A DNA stretch of 64,000 nucleotides from positions 551,369,763 to 551,433,762 of the forward strand of contig NC_058524.1 of assembly GCF_904849725.1 (NCBI RefSeq), read 5' to 3'. Position numbers and translations under genes: made by a program. Shown here one piece after another: positions 46,517-57,769 of the stretch. Numbering within the stretch: the stretch's first letter is position 1; every line of letters starts with the position of its first letter. The DNA comes from Hordeum vulgare subsp. vulgare. Its lineage: Eukaryota > Streptophyta > Magnoliopsida > Poales > Poaceae. The notes under the pieces are model-generated. The model did no database searches. It saw only the letters and a list, made by a program, of their open reading frames with translations, and had not been told where the DNA came from.

Positions 46517-47418
46517 GTAATCTTCTTTTGCGGTGTGTTTGTCGAGATCCATGAATTGTGGATTTATGATCAGATTATCTATGAATCTTATTTGAGTTTC
46601 TTCTGATCTCTTATATGCATGATTTCATATCCTTGTAATTCTCTTCGTGTTGTGGGTTTTGTTTGGCCAGCTTGATCTATGATTCTTGCAATGGGAGAAG
46701 TGCTTGGTTTTGGGTTCATACCGTGCGGTGACCTCACCCAATGATAGAAGCGGTAGCGAGGCACGCATCGTGTTGTTGCCATCAAGGGTAAAAAGATGGG
46801 GTTTTCATCATTGGTTTGGGATTATCCCTCTACATCATGTCCTCTTGCTTAAGGCGTTACTCTATTCATCATGAACTCAATACACTAGATGCATGCTGGA
46901 TAGCGGTCGATGTGTGGAGTAATAGTAGTAGATGCAGAAAGTATCGGTCTACTTGTCTCGGACGTGATGCCTATATGTATGATCATTGCCTTAGATATCG
47001 TCATGACTTTGCGCGGTTCTATCAATTGCTCGACAGTAATTTGTTCACCCACCGTAATATTTTCTATTTTGAGATAAGCCTCTAGTGAACACTATGGCCC
47101 CCGGGTCTACTTCACACCATATTTTCAGCCTTACTCTTTTACTTCGTTGCACTTTCCGCCTTCAGATCTCACTTTGCAATCAATCTTGAAGGGATTGACA
47201 ACCCCTTTATAGCGTTGGGTGCAAGCTCTTTTGTGTTTGAGCAGGTACTCTGGACTTGACGAGATTCTCCTACTGGATTGATACCTTGGTTCTCAAACTG
47301 AGGGAAATACTTACTCCTCCTGTGCTGCATCACCCTTTCCTCTTCAAGGGAAAAACCAACACAAGCCCAGTCTCCATCAACGTGTCAATCTCTGGCGCTG
47401 TTGTCTGTTCCCGTAGCA
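46517..47418 (+). repeat. 3' LTR of C, second part
   Basis: Resumes after B with GTAAT and aligns with 28613-29514, ending CCCGTAGCA before TSD GTGGC (47419-47423). Confidence 0.92.
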
Positions 47419-47752
47419 GTGGCCCACTGGTGCATCCCCCTGACTAGCTCTCCGTCTCAGAATTTTTCGAAAATTCCAGATAAAATCATACTTGATTTTC
47501 AAGGCATTTGAAGAACTTTTATTTTCGGGACACTTTTCTATGGGACGGAAAAAGGAGAAAACAGGAGAAACTAAAGCTAAATCTATCGTTTTCCTTCTAA
47601 ACAACTGAAAGTAAAAGTTGGGGCCAGAAGGTTGTGACTCTCAGATTCATCCATCTCATGGTCATCAAAAGAAATCCGTCAATGAGGTTGATCAAGTCTC
47701 CTTGACAAAAAAAATTCGAATCACATAAAAACGGAGAATTTTCGAATAGTCA
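47419..47752 (-). other. D1 spacer downstream of gag-protease
   Basis: No ORF. It corresponds to 58235-58569 in D2 and includes the AT-rich partner of the palindrome (47465-47510). Confidence 0.8.
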
Positions 47753-50491
47753 CTAGGTTACCTCAATGGGAATGTGCATATCCGCAACAAGAAAATCATA
47801 CTTCATCTTAACAGTAGGTATAGGGCATTCAAAGCTCCCAATAAGAATCGATGAAGTTTTTTCAATAGCATTGATGCAATGTACTCGATATTGTTTCTTC
47901 GGAAAGTGCACCATATGCTCATTACCATTGACATGGAAAGTGACATTGCCTTTGTTGCAATCAATAACAGACCCTGAAGTGTTTAAAAAGGGTCTTCCAA
48001 GGATGACCGCCATAGCATCATCCTCAGGAATATCCAGAATAACAAAGTCCGTTAAGATAGTAACGTTAGAAACCACAACAGGCACATCCTCGCAAATGCC
48101 GATAGGGAAAGAAGTTGATTTGTCGACCGTTTGCAAGGAGATTTCAATGGGTGTCAACTTATCCAATTCAAGTCTACGATAAAGAGAGAGAGGCATAACA
48201 CTAACACCGGCTCCAAGATCACATAAAGCAGTTCTAACGTAGTTGCCTTTAATGGATCAAGGTATAGTGGGAACTCCGGGATCACCTAGTTTCTTAGGAG
48301 TTCCACCCTTGAAGGTATAATTAGTGAGCATGGTGGAAATCTCAACCTGAGGTATCCTCCTCTTATTAGTCACAATATCCTTCATGTACTTAGCATCAGG
48401 AGACATTTTGAGCATATCTGTCAAACGCATTTGCAGAAAGACAGGTCTAATCATTTCAACAAATCGCTCAAAATCCTCATCATCCTTTCTCTACCATGGT
48501 TTGGCAGGAAAGGGCATGGGTTTCTGAACCCATGGTTCCCTTTATTTACCATGCTTCCTAGCAGTGAAGTCGTTCTGATCGTATCTCTTATTATTAGGTT
48601 GTGGGTTATCAAGATCAACACTAGGTTCAATCTCCACATCCTTATCATTGCTAGGTTGAGCATCAACATGAGCATCACTATCAATATTATCATTAGGCTC
48701 ATGTTCATCACCAGATTGTGTTTCCGCATCAGAAACGGAGACATCGTTTGGATTCTCGTGTGTAACAGCAACAGGGTTGCTAGCACGCAAGTTCCTATCA
48801 TCTTTCTTTTTCTTCCTAGGATGACTAGGTGCCTCGGTGCTAACTCCTTGGAAATCTTGTTCAATTCTCTTAGGATGACCCTCAGGATACAAAGGTTCCT
48901 GGGTCATTCTACCACCTCTAGTGACGACTCTGACAGAGTTGTCATTCAACTCATTGAGCATGTAATTTTGAGCCTTAATTACTTTTTCTACTTGAGTAGT
49001 AACCATAGAGGCATGTTTACTCAAAAGCTTAAGGTCATTGACGTTTCTATCCACACTAGTACTTAAATGACTAAGCATACGAGCATTTTGTTCCAATTGT
49101 CTGCTAACATAATCATTGAAACTTTGTTGTTTGGCAACAAAGTTATCAAATTTATCTAAGCATAAGCTAGCAGGTTTATCAAAAGGAATATCACTCTCAT
49201 TGAATCTATGAAGAGAATTTACCTCTACTACCTATGTCGGGTTATCAAGACCATGGATCTCTTCGATAGATGGTAGATTTTTGACATCTCCAGATTTAAT
49301 GCCTTTCTCTTTCATAGATTTCTTAGCTTCTTGTATATCTTCAGGACTGAGGAATAGGATACCTCTTTTCTTCGGAGTTGGCTTCGGAGGTGGTTCGGGA
49401 ATAGTCCAAGCATTCTCATTGCACAAGATATTATTCAATAGAATCTCAGCTTGTTCTACAGTTCGTTCCCTGAAAACACAACCAACAAAACTATCTAGGT
49501 GGTCCCTAGAAGCATCGGTTAGTCCATTATACAAGATATCAAGTATTTCATTCTTCTCAAGAGAGTGATTAGGCAAAGCATTCAGTAGCTGGACAAGCCT
49601 CCCCCAAGCTTGTGGGAGACTCTCTTCTTCAACTTGCACAAAGTTATATATGTCCTGCAAGGCAGCTTGTTTCTTATGGGCAGGAAAATATTTCTCAGAG
49701 AAGTAGTAGATCATATCCTGGGGACTACACACACAACCAGGAGCAAGAGAAGTGAACCAAGTCTTAGCATCATCCTTTAGAGAGAAAGGAAACAGCTAAA
49801 GGATATAGTAGTGGCGGATCTTTTCCTCACTCGTGAATAGGGTGGCTATATCGTGCAGCTTAGTAAGATGTGCTACAACCGTTTCAGACTCATAACCATG
49901 AAAAGGATCAGACTCGACCAAAGTGATTAACTCAGGATCGACACAGAATTCATAATCCTTATCGGTCACAAAGATAGGCGAAGTAGCAAACTTAGGGTCG
50001 TATTTCATCCTAGAGTTAAAAGATTTTTCTTTCCACTTGCGCAATAAGTTCTCAAGATCATAGCTATCCTTACAAGCAAGAAAGTCCTCAGCTATCTCTC
50101 CCTCCATAACATAACCCTCAGGTATATCAGGCAATTCATATCTAGGAGATCTAGTTCTAACAGGTGAAATAGCAGGTTCTACTTCAATAATCTCAGCAGT
50201 TTCAGAAGTATCATCACATTCAGCACCAACTCTAGCAATTCGTGCATCAAGGAATGCACCTACTGGCAAAGCAGTATCAAGCAAAGCATCATCACAAGCA
50301 TCATGGATTGCAAAAGTAGCATCATCAAGCACAGGCGACATATCAGAATTTCTAGCAGGAGGTGGTGTCGCAGACTTACTCATAACTGAAGGTGAATCAA
50401 GTGCAGAGCTAGATGGCAGTTCCTTACCTGTCCTCGTAGTTGAGGGCAAGACTTTAGTTTTTGGAACTCTCGGATTCCTCATAGTGATCAA
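47753..50491 (-). pseudogene. gag: D1 gag-protease
   Basis: Collinear with D2 58570-61294. It starts MITMRNPRVPKTKVLPSTTR at 50491 (or MRNPR three codons later). Gag: YELPDIPEGYVMEGEIAEDF, YFSEKYFPAHKKQAALQDIY, LPQAWGRLVQLLNALPNHSL. Charged region: DVEIEPSVDLDNPQPNNKRY. Protease side: ALCDLGAGVSVMPLSLYRRL and VILGRPFLNTSGSVID. Stops occur near 49796, 49232, 48542, 48490 and 48257, so it is broken into five or more pieces. No RT follows. Confidence 0.85.
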
Positions 50492-50532
50492 CAGACGTAA
50501 ATCCCAAGTGACTCAGAGAATAGAGCTAGGCC

Positions 50533-50550
50533 TCCCCGGCAATGGCGCCA
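50533..50550 (-). promoter_or_regulatory. Primer binding site of D1
   Basis: TGGCGCCATTGCCGGGGA, 11 bases from the LTR end GGGTTATCA. Confidence 0.85.
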
Positions 50551-50561
50551 GAAAATAGTCT

Positions 50562-51691
50562 TGATAACCCACAAGTATAGGGGATCGCAACAGTTTTCGA
50601 GGGTAGAGTATTCAACCCAAATTTGTTGATTCGACACAAGGAGAAGCAAAAGAATATTCTCTTGTATTAGCAGTTGAGTTGTCAATTCAACCACACCTGA
50701 AAGACTTAGTATCTGCAGCAAAGTTTCAGTAGCAAAGTAGTGTGATAGCAACAGTAGCAACGGTAACAGTAGCAGTGACAGGAGTAGCGGCAAAGTAACG
50801 TAGCAAGGACCAGTAGGAAAAACTCGTAGGCATTGGATCGGTGATGGATAATTATGCCGGATGACATTCATCATGTAACAGTTATAACATGGAGAGATAT
50901 GTAACTAGCTCCAGTTCGACAATGTAATGTAGGCATGTATTCCGTATATAGTCATACTTGCATGACATCTATTGTCCATCCCTCCCGTGGCAGCAGGGTC
51001 CTAATGGAAACTACGAGATATTAAGGTTCTCCTTTTAATAGAGAACCGGAACAAAGCATTAGCACTAAGTGAATACATGAACTCCTCATACTACCTTCAT
51101 CTCCGGGAGTGATTCCGGCTATTGTCACTCTGGGGTTGCCGGGTCATAACACATAGTAGGTGACTACAACTTGCAAGATAGGATCAAGAACACATATATA
51201 TTGACGAGAACATAAGAGGTTCAGATCTGAAATCACGGCACTCGGGCCCTAGTGACAAGCATTAAGCATGGCAAAGTAGTAGCAACATCAATCTCAAAAC
51301 ATAGTGGATACTAGGGATCAATCCCCATCAAAACTAACTCGATTACATGATAGATCTCATCCAACCCATAACCGTCCAGCTAGCCTACGATGAGATTACT
51401 CATGAACGGTGAAAAGCATCATGGAATTGGCGATGAAGGAAGGTTGGTGATGACAATGGCGACAATCTCCCCTCTTCGAAGCCCAGAACGGACTCCAGAT
51501 CTGCCCTCCAGAGGAAGAACAAGTGGTGGCGGCGCCTCCGTATCGTAAAACGTGATGAACTCTTCTCCTTGATTTTTTTCGGACGAAAGGGACTAAATAG
51601 ATCTGGAGTTGGAGGCGGCGGAGCCCCAAGGGCCCCACAAGCCTGCTAGGCGCGGCCAGGGGGGACCCGCGCCTCCTGGGCTTGTGGGCTC
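50562..51691 (-). repeat. 5' LTR of D1, first part
   Basis: TGATAACCCACAAG... up to the TSD GGCTC (51687-51691), where D2 inserted. It contains a short version of the AGTAGC-rich minisatellite (50747-50797) and the palindrome at 51631-51691. Confidence 0.92.
51631..51691. repeat. GC-rich palindromic module (D1 5' LTR), hit by D2
   Basis: GGCCCCACAAGCC...CTAGGCGCGG-CCAGGGGGGAC-CCGCGCCT...GGGCTTGTGGGCTC. D2 integrated at its right edge. Confidence 0.85.
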
Positions 51692-51886
51692 TGATAACCC
51701 ACAAGTATAGGGGATCGCAACAGTTTTCGAGGGTAGAGTATTCAACCCAAATTTGTTGATTCGACACAAGGGGAAGCCAAAGAATATTCTCGAGTATTAG
51801 CAGTTGAGTTGTCAATTCAACCACACCTGAAAGTCTTAATATCTGCAGCAAAGTATCAGTAGCGGAGTAGTGTGATAGCAACAGTA

Positions 51887-51999
51887 GCAACGGTAACAGT
51901 AGCAGAAGTGATAGCAGTAGTGACAGAGTAACAGTAGCAGCAGTGACAGCAGTAGCGACAAAGTAACAGTAGCAGCAGCGACAACAGTAGCGACAAAGT
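51887..51999. repeat. LTR minisatellite (about 35-bp unit)
   Basis: Repeats of AACAGTAGCAGCAGTGACAG plus CAGTAGCGACA(A/G)AGT. The 5' LTR of the same element has a shorter version (61559-61634) and D1 shorter still (50747-50797). Confidence 0.85.
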
Positions 52000-52090
52000 A
52001 ACGTAGCAAGGACCAATCGGAAAAACTCGTAGGCATTGGATCGGTGATGGATGATTATGCTGGATGATATTCATCATGCAACAGTTATAA

Positions 52091-53684
52091 GTGCATCTCC
52101 AACAGCAGCGCAAAACAAGCGCCGCGCCCAAAAATATGCCTTTTTAGCGCGCGCGACGCGGCGGGATGCTCCAGCTGGCGCGCAAAAACCGAGGCTCGCA
52201 AAAACCGCGCGCGGGCTAAAACAAGTTGGGCGCGCTGTCCATCGCCCTATCACGCGCTGGTAATTTGGGGCGCTCACTTCCGCGCGCGGCAGACTCGAGC
52301 GCGCACGCAAACTCTCTCCTTTCTTCCTCCTTCGCACCGAGCGCGCCGGCGCCAGTGCCCCTGCCACCGTCGACGCGCACACCGGCACCCCGCTCACCCC
52401 GCTGTACAGCCACGACCCCCCCCCCCCCCCCGCCGCCGCCGCCGCTGAAAACCCTAGCGCGGCGAGCGCTGGCGCAGCCGCCAGCCCCGGAGCTCCGCCG
52501 ACCGTCGGCCTCGCGCGCAGCCTTTTCTTGCCGCCGCGGATGACAACGCCGACGGGTGGCGTCGCGCCGGCGCCGTCCCGTGCCGCCGCCGCACTGTCGA
52601 AGCTCCCCAATGCGGCGTGGTCAAAGAAAGGAAAAACATCTGCGAAGAAGAAGGTGGCGGACGGCTCCGGCAGCTCGAAGGTGAAGAAGAAGCTTGCAAG
52701 GCGGCGGAGCGGCGCGGCGTCTACCGAAGCGCCGGCGAGCTCACTCATTGAGCCGGCGGCCGACGCGCACCACGTGTTCGATGAAATGCCCCCAAGGTGA
52801 AAAAAATTCCAACTTTTATTTTCTTGTTATTTTTTCAATGCATCATCATATAGATAGCTTATATTTGCATTGTTCAAAAAACTTTGTAGTCTCAAAGATG
52901 ATGCATACATGTCAACTATGGGTGTTGGGTCCAACAATTTGCATTGGTCTCAAACCAATGACATCCATTTGGACGACCATGAGTTTGAGGTGGACGAGGA
53001 GGGTGAGGGCATTGTCGAGGCGCCGAAAGGAAGAGCGGGCAATTCGGAGCCATGGGAGGCATGGGTGCACCTCCGGCCGCCATGGGAGGCATGGGTGGCT
53101 TTGGAGCACCCTCCAACGCTATGGGAGGCATGGGTGGCATGAGTTTTGCTTCTCTCATGGGAGGCATGGGTGCACCTCCGGCCATGGGTGGAATGTCTTT
53201 CGATGTGCCTCCCACACATACCCATGAAGATGCGTTGAAGATCTTTCCAAGACCGTCGGAGCTACACGTGATGCGGTGCGTGATGAGTTTAGGGAGGAAG
53301 ATTCATATTCGAAGGAGGAAGAATCGTCTTCGAAAGAAGAGGAAGAAGACGAGGAAGATGATTGATGTGTTTTTATTATGTCTTGAACTTTGTTGGATGA
53401 ACTTGGTTTGCATTTTGAACTTGGTTGGATGAACTTGTGGGCATGACTTTTATTAATCAACTTGTTTGTGTTAAATTTCACATGTTCATTGCATTTTGAT
53501 GAATGTTTCAAACTTATTTTGTGTCCAAATGCTATATATTTGCGCGCTGCTGGAGCGGCGCGTGCGCGCTGCATTTTAGCGCGGCTGCTGGAGCCAGCGC
53601 TGCGCGACGCGCCAAACCAGGCGATGGGCGCGCGGCAAACATGTTTTTGGGGTGCGGCGTGAAGCGCGGCTGTTGGAGATGCTC
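52091..53684 (+). mobile_element. PIF/Harbinger-type DNA transposon, internally deleted
   Basis: Terminal inverted repeats GTGCATCTCCAACAGCAGC (left) and, reversed, GAGCATCTCCAACAGCCGC (right, 53666-53684): 17 of 19 match. TSD TAA at 52088-52090 and 53685-53687; the empty site is seen in D2's other LTR (around 61721) and in D1. Three-base TAA/TTA duplications and this TIR type point to PIF/Harbinger. Sub-terminal regions are very GC-rich (GCGC-rich). It carries a remnant of the Myb-like/GST-T3-like ORF and no DDE transposase, so it is non-autonomous. Confidence 0.88.
52540..53365 (+). pseudogene. Harbinger ORF1-type (Myb-like accessory protein) remnant
   Basis: Exon 1 (from ATG 52540): MTTPTGGVAPAPSRAAAALS, Lys-rich KKGKTSAKKK, SSKVKKKLARRR, ending FDEMPPR before GTGAAAA near 52797. 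A likely acceptor CTTTGTAG lies near 52890. Exon 2: DDAYMSTMGVGSNNLHWSQT, HEFEVDEEGEGIVEAPKGRA, which I recognise from plant Harbinger ORF1 / 'No apical meristem-associated' proteins. The Myb/trihelix region that normally follows is missing. The sequence jumps to Met-Gly-rich repeats (GGMGAPPAMGGMSF), and an acidic C-terminus (REEDSYSKEEESSSKEEEED) follows in another frame. The accessory protein would help the transposase bind DNA; this one cannot. Confidence 0.65.
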
Positions 53685-54448
53685 TAAAGCGGAGAAATAT
53701 GTAACTAGCTCCAGTTCGTCAATGTAATGTAGGCATGTATTCCGTATGTAGTCATACGTGCTTAGGGAAAAGAACTTGCATGACATCTATTGTCCATCCC
53801 TCCCGTGGCAGCGGGGTCCTAATGGAAACTACGGGATATTAAGGTTCTCCTTTTAATAGAGAACCGGAACAAAGCATTAGCACTTAGTGAATACATGAAC
53901 TCCTCATACTATGGTCATCTCCGGGAGTGGTTCCGGCTATTGTCACCCCGGGGTTGTCGGGTCATAACACATAGTAGGTGACTACAACTTGCAAGATAGG
54001 ATCAAGAACACATATATATTGATGAGAACATAATAGGTTCAGATCTGAAATCATTGCACTCGGTCCCTAGTGACAAGCATTAAGCATGGCAAAGTAGTAG
54101 CAACATCAATCTCAGAACATAGTGGATACTAGGGATCAATCCCCATCAAAACTAACTTGATTACATGATAGATCTCATCCAACCTATCACCGTCCAGCAA
54201 GCCTACGATGAGATTACTCATGAACGGTGAAGAGCATCATGGAATTGTCGATGAAGGAAGGTTGGTGATGACGATGGCGACGATCTCCCCTCTCCGGAGC
54301 CCAGAACGGACACCAGATATGCCCTCTAGAGGAAGAACAGGTGGTGGCGGCGCCTCCGTATCATAAAACGCGATGAACTCTTCTTCTTGATCTTTTTCCG
54401 GACGAAAGGGACTAAATAGAGCTGGAGTTGGAGGCGGCGGAGCACTGA

Positions 54449-54508
54449 GGGCCCCACAAGCCTGCTAGGCGCGGCCAGGGGGCCCGCGCCTGGTGGGCTT
54501 GTGGGCTC
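54449..54508. repeat. GC-rich palindromic module (D2 3' LTR)
   Basis: GCCCCACAAGCCTGCTAGGC...CGCGCCTGGTGGGCTTGTGGGC. It is nearly identical to the 62485-62540 copy. Confidence 0.85.
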
Positions 54509-54739
54509 CTCGCTCCACTCCTCCGGTTGATTCTTGTGCCAGTATTTTTATATATTCCATAAAAATCCTCATAAATTTCCAGGTCATTCCAAGAACTTTT
54601 ATTTCTACGCAAAAACAACACCATGGCAACTCTGCTGAAAACAGCGTTAGTCAGGGTTAGTTCCATTCAAATCATGCAAATTAGAGTCCAAAACAAGGGC
54701 AAAAGAGTTTGGAAAAGTAGATACGACAGAGACGTATCA

Positions 54740-56661
54740 ACTCCCCCAAGCTTAAAGCCTTGCTTGTCCTCAAGAAATTCAGTTGACAAACTGAAAGAGA
54801 CAAAAGAAAAACTTTTACGAACTCTGTTTGATCTTGTTGTTGCAATTATGTCTAACTCATATTCAGATTTTCAGCAAGATCATAAGTAAACCACATAAGC
54901 ACTGATATTTAGGTCTCATGGCAAACTCATATCAATGGCATAATCAACTAGCGAGCAATAATAATAAGTTTCAAACGGCAACACTTCAATCAAAACAATC
55001 ATGAAGCAATATGAACAGATGGTATCTCGCTAGCTCTTTCTGAGACCGCAAAAGATAAATGCAGAGCACCTTCAAAGACCAAGAGCTGACTAAACATTGT
55101 AATTCATGGCAAAGAAGATCCAGTCACAGTCATACTCAATATCAATTAAAAGCAAAGCATAAGAATGATAGAGGTGCTCTCTAATTGGTGATTTTAATAA
55201 GAAGAGGATGACTCAACAGAAACATAAATAGACATTCCCTTCGCAGAGGGAAGCATTGATTTGCCGAGGTGCCAGAGCTCGAGCTTTTAAAACAGAGATA
55301 AATAATTTTGGGTGGCATGCTTTCATTGTCAACGCAATGACCAAGAGTTTTCACCATCTTCCATGTTACACATACTATAGGCGGTTCCCAAACAGAAAAG
55401 TAAAGTTTTGACTCCCCCACCACCGATCAATCACACTCCACGACTAGCCGAATACTCGGGTGCCGTCCATACCAACAACAATCCAGGGGGAGTTTTGTTT
55501 GCAATTATCTTTTCGATTTGATCATGGAACTGGGCATTCCAATTATCGGCCCCTTTCTCGTGAGTGATAGTTAATAAAAACGTATCGAGGATAACACGCC
55601 TAGCATGGAAGATACCGATCGCCCCTTGTCACCACATGAGCGGTTCGGGCATGCAAAACAGATTATTTCTTGAAGGTTTAGAGAGTGGCACATGCAAATT
55701 TACTTGAAACGGCATGTAGATACCGCATATAGGTAGGTATGGTGGACTCATATGGAACAACTTTGGGTTTATGGAAGTGTATGCACAGGCGGTATTCCCT
55801 CTTAGTACAAGTGAAGGCTAGCAAAATACTGGGAAGCGACCAACTAGAGAGTGACAACAGTCATCAAAATGCATTGAGATTAACCCCCATTGAGTGCAAG
55901 CATGAGTAGGACATAAATCACCATGAACATGAATATCATAGAGGCTATCTTGATTTTGTTTCAACTACATGCGTAAACATGCGCCAAGTCAAGCCACTTG
56001 AATCATTCAAAGGAGGATACCATGCATCCTATCATACTACATCATAATCATCTCAAAATTCATGTTGGCATCCAAGACAAACCATTATAAGCTCCTAGCT
56101 AATTAAGCATGGCATCAGAAACTATGATATCTAAGTTTTCATTGCAAACATGTTTCTCTCGCAACAAAGCTGAATCAGGAATGATGAGCTAGTCATATTT
56201 ACAAAAACAAAATAGATCGAGTTCATACCAGCTTTTCCAGGCTCAGTCACTTCATCATATATCGTCATTATTGCCTTTCACTTGCACGACCGAATGATGT
56301 GAATAATAATAAGAGTGCTCGTGCATTGGACTAAGCTGGAATATGCAAGAAAACGCAAAGGGGAAGACAAAGTAATATGTCTCTTTGACAGATAAACAGA
56401 TATGCAAGCAAGAGCCACTAAACATTGTAACCATGGTCTTCTACCTTGACCCAAATAAAAATAAAAGTATTTACACGGGAAAGCTCCCAACAAGCAAAAG
56501 AAGAACGGGAAATCTTTTTGGGTTTTCTCAAACTAGACAAACACACGAGAAGAAAGCGAGAAAAAGAAATAAACTAGCATGGATGATACAGTGGCAAAGT
56601 GTGAACACCGACTAACAAAGTGAAAGCGTAAGCAAGAATATAAAGTCGGTGAGAAACACGT
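54740..56661 (-). other. D2 3' untranslated region with 3' PPT
   Basis: PPT AAGCTTGGGGGAGT (minus, 54740-54753), with the hairpin CTTG-AGGA-CAAG just upstream (about 54762-54773). The other 1.9 kb has no credible ORF; segments such as TAGGTAGGTATGGTGGACTC resemble 2129-2148 in A. Confidence 0.82.
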
Positions 56662-56693
56662 ACTCCCCCAAGCTTAGGCTTTAGGCCTAAGTT
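56662..56693 (-). promoter_or_regulatory. Internal PPT copy of D2 with hairpin
   Basis: AAGCTTGGGGGAGT on the minus strand (56662-56675), directly after the downstream ORF. CTTAGGC-CTAAA-GCCTAAG forms a perfect 7-bp hairpin immediately before it. Confidence 0.68.
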
Positions 56694-56697
56694 GGTC

Positions 56698-57769
56698 TAC
56701 TCCCATGGAGGGAAATAACCGTCTCCGGGGTACTCCGGAGTGTACTGAGGGTGCCACTGCTGTGTGAGCTCCTCTGGCTCCCACTGATAAACTGGCGTCT
56801 GGTACTCGACTAGTAGCTCGGGCACGGGCGCCTGTGGTGGTGCTATGCCCCAATATGCGTAGATGTCCGAGGGAAAAATAATTCACCTGCCTAGATGAAG
56901 ATTGAACAAAGAAGGAGCAGGCAAAGTAATAGTCTCACGAGTACCCTGACTAAATACCATGTTATAAATCATCCTCTTATTTATATCTTTATCAAGAAAG
57001 TCATGGCGAACCATGCTATCATAATCTAGATATCTCTCAGGAAGAAGAATATCTTCTTCCTCGTGCAGTCTAATAGGTATCTCAAAATGTCTAGCAAGAC
57101 GGGTAGCATATATACCTCCATAAACAATGCCTTTAGAACGGTTCGTGTTCAACCGTGAGCTACTATAGCGCCCAAGCTATAAGTTTTATCATTATAAAGG
57201 GCTTCGCGCAAAACTGCAAGGTCTAGGGAGCTAAGGGCCCCACCTTTCCCATGGCCAATCAAACATTTTCCCACGAATAATGAGAAGTACTGAAGCACGA
57301 GAAAATGTATACTAGAAGCTCTAGCGCAAGACACTCCTCTCTCCTCTCCTAGAGCAATAGTATCTATGAAAGCCTCCAAGTCCCGTGGATGAGGTTCATG
57401 AATATCCCCAACATAAGGTAATTTGCAAACATTGCAAAAATCCTAAAGTGACATGCGCTGGGGGATATCATATAGCTTGAACTCAACCATAGGAGGACTC
57501 TTCCTTGGATAGAAGTTAAAGCTTTGCACGAAAATATTAGTGAGGAGGAGGTATTGTGGACACTTATCTTCAACGAAGGCTATAAGGCATGCGTTCTCCA
57601 CCAAGTAGTAAAAGTCCTCATAAAGTCCGATGGTGTGTAAGAACACATCGCTTGGCCACTCGCACGCTCGAATTTCTGCAACTCGGGGGACCGGATACTT
57701 GGGTTTCTTCTTCTCATGTTCATCATCCTTGGGGTCACGGCTTGAAGAGCCTCTTAAGAACCTCCTCAT
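56698..57769 (-). pseudogene. D2 downstream ORF: plant retrotransposon ORF / 'putative plant transposon protein' family
   Basis: Starts MRRFLRGSSSRDPKDDEHEK at 57769. Blocks: IRACEWPSDVFLHTIGLYED, FYYLVENACLIAFVEDKCPQ, ASSIHFLVLQYFSLFVGKCL, then VYGGIYATRLARHFEIPIRL (57152-56883) and a Pro/Trp/Tyr-rich tail ending PEYPGDGYFPPWE at 56701. A stop at 57443-57445 and frame changes near 57150 and 56885 break it. Homologous to 26828-27517 in D1. It occupies the place where envelope-like ORFs occur in other Athila elements, but I see no signal peptide or membrane anchor. Confidence 0.68.

Larger units (their letters stand above)
27970..47418 (+). mobile_element. Element C: non-autonomous Athila-type LTR retrotransposon (gag-protease only)
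   Basis: LTRs at 27970-29514 and 34486-35138 + 46522-47418 (split by B). It begins TGATACGTCTCC and ends GCCGTAGCA/CCCGTAGCA. TSD GTGGC lies on both sides, and D1 resumes across it. Without B it is about 8.07 kb. It has a PBS, gag and protease but no RT, RNase H or integrase; 31825-34468 is non-coding. It is the only plus-strand member of the Athila-type set here. Confidence 0.92.
51692..54739 (-). repeat. 3' LTR of D2 (with Harbinger insertion)
   Basis: TGATAACCC...GACGTATCA; about 1450 bp after removing 52091-53684 and one TAA. It carries the expanded minisatellite (51887-51999) and the palindrome at 54449-54508. Confidence 0.92.

Noticed and set aside
47766..49066. Plus-strand ORFs at 47766-48182 and 48431-49066 (and 58583-58999, 59341-59883) in D1/D2 as antisense genes like that of T.
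   Set aside because: They are mirror frames of gag-protease codons, with no splice structure, leader or domain; conservation follows the sense frame.
50488..52131. Leu/Tyr/Cys-rich ORFs on the minus strand (LLLSLLLLLPLLLLL types), also at 61300-61709, which look like membrane segments.
   Set aside because: They are translations of the AGTAGC-type minisatellite in the D LTR; frame and length vary with the repeat.
52410..52450. The poly-C run and CCG repeats in the Harbinger element as a functional site.
   Set aside because: Simple sequence in a GC-rich region; copy number is unreliable and nothing else supports a role.
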